Below are positions 58,321 to 64,000 of a stretch of 64,000 bases of DNA, in pieces (the first letter of the stretch is position 1; every line of letters starts with the position of its first letter). A program made the position numbers and the translations under genes. The stretch comes from Cephalopachus bancanus (lineage: Eukaryota; Chordata; Mammalia; Primates; Tarsiidae). The notes under the pieces were generated by a model that made no database searches, was not told where the DNA came from, and saw nothing but the letters and a program-made list of their open reading frames with translations. The stretch covers positions 1,488,001 to 1,552,000 of the forward strand of contig JAPVLO010000133.1 of the NCBI GenBank assembly GCA_027257055.1, read 5' to 3'.

Positions 58321-61300
58321 TAAGTTGTGGCATTTAAAAAAAAATCCACAGTAACTAATTCTGTAAGTAAGGTGTTTCAAGTTCACCTATCAATTTGAGT
58401 GTTAAAATTGGAGATTGAGTCCAGTTGTATTTAACACCAAAGCTCATACTCATTGTATCTTTACATTCCAACAAAATGCGAAACGTTGAAATCAGTTTGA
58501 AAACAAATCTTTGTTTCCTTGTGTTCTATCTCTCTCGCTCGCTCTCTCTCTCTCCCCCTCACTCTCTCTCTTCCTTTTTTCCTTGAATGGTTGTGCACAA
58601 GAACATACCAGATGCCCACTAGATTGAAAAAATGGTTGCTTAAATAAAGTGGATAGAGAAAGAATTAAAAATGCTTTGGTTCCAGCTTTGGAGATGTAAA
58701 ATCAATGACACTATTAACAAGAGTGAAGAGCTGTGATTTCAGAAAGGCTAGAGACAATAAAGGGTCAAGGACAAGCTCAATATCAGTGAACTCAATCCCA
58801 CATGCCCTGTCACCCTCATAACAACACGGTTTAGGTGCTTCTCAAATCCTTCTTTTCTCTCCCACTTCCCGCCCCACCTTATATAAGTAAAACAATATGC
58901 ACTTGGTAGACAAGCATATCTGTAGAACAATTCTCAGGATCTCCAGTTCAAACATGTTGCTGCTTCTAACTGTATATTCTTCTCTCAAAGAGATTTTATA
59001 GGAGCACTTTGGGGAAGAAAAATGTTAATTTTTTGTTATATTGAAGATACCATGAGAATCAAGACCAGTAATCTTTCCCAGATGGAGTTTCATGGTTCTG
59101 GAGAATAAAAGGAAAGTTGAAAAAATAATCTACTTCTGAGTATAATAAGAGTCTTGGTTGACAGGCCATTCTAAAATATGGTTTGGGAGAAGAGGAAGAA
59201 AACGTTTAGACAAACTAAATATCTCATTCATTTTGATTGGCTTCATTTGACTAAGATTTTTTAATTGACAAAACTAAATATCTGAAGTCTGCACAATGAT
59301 AAAAGAGAGAAAAAGTGGATAGCAAAAAGCACACATTTATTTTAGTAGTCTCGGGGAATAAAACTCTGATAATTTGTGAGGAAAGCATTACACTTGGTCA
59401 CTGCTTTCTCTCTTGTGCTACACCTGCTGACAGCGCACTTTCCTCTGTCTTCTCAAAAGCCACTCTTGATGTATGTCTGTTTGTCTAGCAACCTGAAAAC
59501 CACATCACCCTCAAAAAGCTTTGCTTCTAAGAAACACCTTTTCTAGGGCAGTTCTTTGAAAATTCCGAATTCCTGATATTGCAAAATATAATATTTCAAA
59601 GCAAATTCTACTGGGTTTTAATCTTTTATTTTGCCTATTACTTTATGATTACTTAATGGACCTCAATCTTCCAAGTCCTCTTACTCTTAAGTTCTTTAAG
59701 TCCTTAGCACAATTAATAATAGTGAAATAATCTCAACTTCCAAATATGGCTGAGAACTTGAAAACAAACAGATAAAAAAAATGCCACGAATTAGCCAAAA
59801 AATGTCATAAATCTCATATACTAAAATCTATGCCTATAACTTAAAGGAGAGCATCTTTTATTCTTTAATATTATTCTAGACATGATTCTTAGTGTGCCCT
59901 AGTGATTTCTAAGTACTAACTCATTTACTAATCAGTAAATCAACACTAATTCTACTCAAACCTATCAGAATAAAACAAGAGAATATAAAAAACGCATGAA
60001 AGTTTTGTATATTGTAAAGAAATACATGACTAATGTCATTATGTCTTATCCAACATCTTTACTTGTAGTACATTTGAAACAAAACACAGGAAGGTTTAGG
60101 GATACTACAGACAGAGACATTTCAGCAAGAAGATTTTACAATGGACAACTTACTGGCGAGGGGAGAGACATAAAACTAATGGAACAGAGTATGTAACTGA
60201 AGATATAAAAGCCTTGAAAAGGACAACACAAAATCATTTAGCATTTTACGTAACTGCAAAATTTCCAAGTATAACTGTATTACAGCACTGTTCTTAAGAC
60301 TGCTTATAATGTTGTCTCTAAACAGATGAAATTATTAAAAGGATATGTTGTTTGAGAAAGCAGGAGAACATTGCTTCAAGAACTTATCTTTCCCCCTAGT
60401 ACTGGTGCTCAATGCCCTGGACCCTCTGGTCCTGCTTTTCCTGGTCTTCAACCCACTCTTCTCACTGTGCTTAGGACTTCTTCTAACCTCAGCCGATGGC
60501 AAAAATAAGTCCACTACTGCCGTCAACTGAGGTTGGGAATCAACTGACTTGGAATACCTGCTCTTCTGGAGACGTCAGATGAAGGCCATATTGGAGAGTA
60601 GAAAGCAAAGACATGTTAGATTAATTTATTATGAGTTACTTTTTCATTTCTTTCTAACTTTCAAAAGACAAGTTCCTACTACATATATTAGCTTTATACA
60701 GTCCCTATTTATATTGTGTCTAACTTACACTAATGAACTAAACTAAATAAGTAACAAATTGCCTAAATCTTTTAAACAAAATGAAATAAACCTCAATTGA
60801 ATAACTGTTCCAGGAGAAAATATTTTTGTTCCAATGATCAATTTAATTATCTTAGTTGTGACTCTCATTTATAGGATATATACTATATGCTAACAATGTC
60901 CCAGATATTTTTGAAAAAAAGAGCCTCAAGTTTGCAAACATTTCAGGAGGAACAATATTTTTTATTTACATCATCAGGCTAATTATCTCAATACTGACAC
61001 TTTTATACACAGAAAATAAAAATAAAATAGGTCAATTCATGTTGCTTTCTTACTGAAACTTCAGTGGCAAAATGTACAATCTCTTCTCATTTTTATCAAT
61101 GGCCAATTTTTCAGATATTAAATTATATTTAAAACAGATATTTTTATTTAGGTGCAAGAGAAAATATGGATATAAGGTGGGAGGAACAGTGATATAAGTT
61201 GGTTCATCAGGATGCCTAAAAACATAGGCTGGGTAATCACCAAGAGAACTATATGTCCACATGGTGCCATCACATCAAACCCTTTGAGGAAGGAGATGTT

Positions 61301-61607
61301 ATTGTTGACATAAAGGGAATGCCAAACAACCAAAATTTGAATCACTGAAAACTTAGTATACAGTGACCACATAGAAAATTTAACCCAATACTCTTTTGAT
61401 ACATTTAGTATAAAGGATACAGTAAAACCCATTAACTTTGGTGTGATTCCATTTTCCTTTTAAATATATTTCAGCATCTTATTTGAAGTTATGTTGGGAA
61501 CTTCTGATTTGCCTACAATGTACTTGATTACTTTTATAATCAGGAAAAATAAACAAATAAAAAATTACATTTGGAAAAAAAAGAAAATCTAACTCAAATA
61601 TTTTGAT
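58321..61607. other. Long unassigned interval, repeat-poor
   Basis: About 3.3 kb in which I recognise only a (CT)-rich tract (58529-58573). Overlapping 61- and 63-aa frames on opposite strands near 60340-60530 are noted but have no supported function. Confidence 0.5.
58529..58573 (+). repeat. (CT)n-rich simple repeat
   Basis: Interrupted CT/CG-CT run: 'tctctctcgctcgctctctc' and continuation. Confidence 0.93.
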
Positions 61608-61624
61608 AAAAAGTATTCCTACTA

Positions 61625-61907
61625 GCCGGGCTCGGTGGCTCAGCCTGTAATCCCGCGCCTTTGGGAGGCTGAGGTGAGTGGATTGCCTGAGCCTGCGAGT
61701 TCGAGACCCGCCTGGGCAGAGAGACCTCATCTCTACGATAAATCAAAAAATCAGCCGGGCGTGGTAGCGCATGCCTGTAATTCCAGCTACTCGGAAGGCT
61801 GAGGCGGAAGGATCGCCGGAGCCCAGCAGGTCGAGGCTGCGGTGGCCGGGAGCGGCCACTGCACTCCAGTCTGGGCGACAGAGTGAGACTCCAACTCAAA
61901 AAAAAAA
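61625..61907 (+). mobile_element. Tarsier-type Alu, younger subfamily
   Basis: Full dimer. The T-arm has one stem mismatch (GCGAG-TTCGAGA-CCCGC); the right-arm hairpin is perfect with loop GGGAGC. The TSD is aaaagtattcctacta (61609-61624) against aaaagtactcctacta (61908-61923). Confidence 0.95.
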
Positions 61908-62241
61908 AAAAGTACTCCTACTAAAAAAATAAACAAAAAGATCACTCCTGGTGACTCCGCTTTTTCTGTTATAGAAACAATGTTTTGCAGAGAAATTAAC
62001 AATTTGTAACTGATCTTCTTTCAGTTTAAACTATTTAGCGACCCAGCATAATTCTCTATCTATAACTTTGGAACAACAAAAAAATTACAAAAAATTCTTT
62101 TGTATTTTGTCTGACTCTCACCCTGCAGAACATTTGGCATGTCTAGTTATTTCCTTTTATTTGCCAAGGCTCTGAATGGCACTCGTCATTTCTTCTTTTA
62201 TTATTTTCTGTGCTATTGTGCCTAATACTCTCCTGCGCCTT

Positions 62242-62584
62242 TGTCTTAGTACATGCAGACTGTTAAAACACAGTATCAGAAACTAGATGGCTTGTAAACA
62301 ACAAAAATTGATTTCTTAAAGTTCTGAAGGCAGGGAAGTCCAAGATTAAGGCGGAGAAGTTATATGATTAGGGCTTGCTTTTTTTAGCTCACACAGGGCA
62401 TTTTCCTTCTGGGATCTCACATGGTAGAAGGGACAACCAGGCTTCTTGGGCCTCTTTTATAAGGGAACTAATCCCACAAGTGATAACTCCATGCTCATGA
62501 TCTAATCACCTTTCCAAAACCTCACCTTGGGAATTGGAATTTCAATAAATAAAACTTGGGAGACACAAACATTTAGACCATAGC
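62242..62584 (-). mobile_element. MaLR LTR (MST/MLT1 type), reverse strand
   Basis: 'tgtcttagtacatgcagactg', 'acaaaaattgatttcttaaag', 'ggcctcttttataagggaac', 'gatctaatcacctttcc' and 'catttagaccatagcta' give a nearly complete LTR in reverse. Confidence 0.87.
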
Positions 62585-64000
62585 TACTTCTTTATCCTGG
62601 TGTCCTTAATCAGCAGATGCTGCCTCTATGAACTTTGTTAGTGCAACTGTTGTTAGTTAATGTGAACATACCATGCAGGTAGCTACTTTTGATGATCATT
62701 CTGCTCTCATAGCCAGCTTGCTTATTCATGTAAGATTGAGAGGACAGGGCTTCAAAGCCTATACAGCTAAGATCATTTTGCTATGAGAGTGGCCTTGGAT
62801 TATTCCTTTTTCTTAAGATGTTCTAGTTTTAGAACTTGGAAACAATCTCCCTATTGATGTGTAAGACATTTAAAAGATAGAATTCCATTTCTCAAACAAA
62901 AGCACCTTTCCATCATTGACCAAGAACTAATGCCCAAGGACAGAATTCAGACAATATTTTCCAATAAAAACACTTTAACTCAAAATTAGAGCAATTTTTG
63001 TTCTGTTCATTTATTGAATCTGAGTGTAGGATCCTACTAATCTTCTTTCAAATAGACAAAACATTCTAGCACATTTTTTACCCTTCAAATAACAACACAT
63101 TTCTTACTCCAAAATAATAATAGGCTGTGCATTTTATCAGATTATTCTTTTCACCCCTCTCTAATACTTTTAAAATTTTCAAATCTCTTATATCATTCCT
63201 TTTTCACTGTAATATAAATCAATGTGTTCTGATAAACAGGTAATCAAGTAATAAGGAAGGAGCAAGATTAGAGTCTGTTTTGTATCTGTGAAGGCTAAAG
63301 TTCTGAGTTTTCAATATTAAAAAAAAATCTTAGGGATCTTAATTACCTGCATCACTAGTGCTATTATTATTTTCCTAATGAGGAAATGCTTTGCAGTCAG
63401 TTGTACTTTGCAGAATTTTAAGAGCATTAAAACGACTTCCCAAATTTAGACCACAAGTTAGCAATGGAATGGAGACTGCCAACAGCCCTAATCTATCAGA
63501 CTCCGCTGGTCCCTTGCTATTTGGCCATGACTGTCATGGTGAAAGATGAACTCTCTTGTACTTGGACTGTTAATATAAATGAGCTCTATTTCACTTTGAG
63601 ATGTCTTGATTGAGAATTCTTGAGATGACTCAGGTCAATTTTCTGAGAGGTTACAACTAATTTAGAACTTACAAGTGAGTATAAATAGCTTAAGCTGATC
63701 GTTTTAATATGACATACTTTACTCTTGGGTTGAATTTCATTTGCTGCCCTGAAACCAATTATTTTGGTTTTTTAAATCTTTCCAGAGATCTCACAAAGTC
63801 CCAACTAACCAACGCATAAATTTCTCTCCTAGTTACAGACATTTTAGAGATGTATTGTATGCAGTGTGTAGTGCTGATCCCTTGGGAACCCCACTGGAAA
63901 ATCCTTTGTGTCCTGAGAATTACCTAATTATTCCTTTTCTTTGTTTCCTATCATTTAATCAGACTTTAACTTCTCTCCCTATGATTTCCTTGGTTATATT
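62585..64000. other. Unassigned sequence to window end
   Basis: No repeat family, exon or RNA gene recognised. Confidence 0.5.

Noticed and set aside
60335..60530. Overlapping 61-aa and 63-aa frames on opposite strands; reverse strand also shows a short PGKAGPEGPG collagen-like string
   Set aside because: Only about three Gly-X-Y triplets, flanked by stops, and no splice-site or homology support; too little to call an exon.
63840..64000. 'gatcccttgggaaccccactgg' as part of an ancient LINE or conserved element
   Set aside because: The phrase is suggestive, but too short and cut by the window end to assign.

Overview
The window is non-coding nuclear DNA from a primate, almost certainly a tarsier (Tarsiiformes). 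Most copies of the dimeric 7SL-derived SINE (Alu) belong to one lineage-specific family: left arm with GGCTCAGCCTGTAATCC, a 'caataaatcaaaaaatcagcc' type linker, and a right arm ending in a GTGGCC..GGCCAC hairpin before CACTGCACTCC. It is neither the anthropoid AluS/Y type nor the lemur/loris/galago type, which carries GGCTGACGCCAC. Alongside it are older primate-wide or placental-wide repeats (AluJ and free left Alu monomers, L1MA-L1ME, MLT1/MST, MER1, MER5A, a Tigger-like element, ERVL, L2, MIR). I found no functional protein-coding gene, exon, tRNA or rRNA gene. Nearly all longer open frames are read-through of Alu, L1, microsatellite or pseudogene sequence. The species call is by elimination and has not been checked by alignment.

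Layout. 1-3.1 kb: a MER1-like hAT element split by a solo ERV1-type LTR and an Alu. 3.1-4.5 kb: an antisense, intronless keratin-19 (KRT19) retrocopy with a 14-bp target-site duplication (TSD) and a poly-A tail. 5.7-7.6 kb: an L1 3' part carrying two Alus. 8.5-12.8 kb: a repeat-poor interval with a (GT)n tract. 12.8-14.6 kb: L1 pieces, one with an inverted segment. 16.7-23.2 kb: a nearly full-length L1 with a 5'UTR, a decayed ORF1, a decayed ORF2 (endonuclease, reverse transcriptase and Cys-rich motifs still visible in scattered frames) and a G-rich 3'UTR. 23.4-35.1 kb: a dense mosaic of L1 fragments in both orientations, including a twin-primed L1 with TSD, Alus, an AluJ and a MIR. 35-43 kb: mostly unassigned sequence with MLT1 and L2 relics and a 400-bp solo LTR carrying a YY1-type motif. 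44.5-51.5 kb: L1MA plus a Tigger-like DNA transposon, MER5A, MIR, Alus. 51.6-55.2 kb: an antisense ERVL-like pol relic (reverse transcriptase to integrase) split by an L1 fragment and an MLT1 LTR. 57-58.3 kb: L1 3' ends. 58.3-64 kb: mostly unassigned, with one Alu and one MST/MLT1 LTR.

Nothing here works together as a pathway; the window is a layered record of retroposition. The points most worth a second look are structural features of the Alu family: (1) its left arm contains a perfect tRNA-like T-arm (5-bp stem, 7-nt TTCGAGA loop) around the pol III B box, present in the younger copies and in one older copy with a swapped base pair; (2) one right-arm copy carries an exact inversion of the 18-bp palindromic hairpin; (3) two copies consist of the right arm only. 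I could not run alignments, folding or database searches; family names are by recognition.
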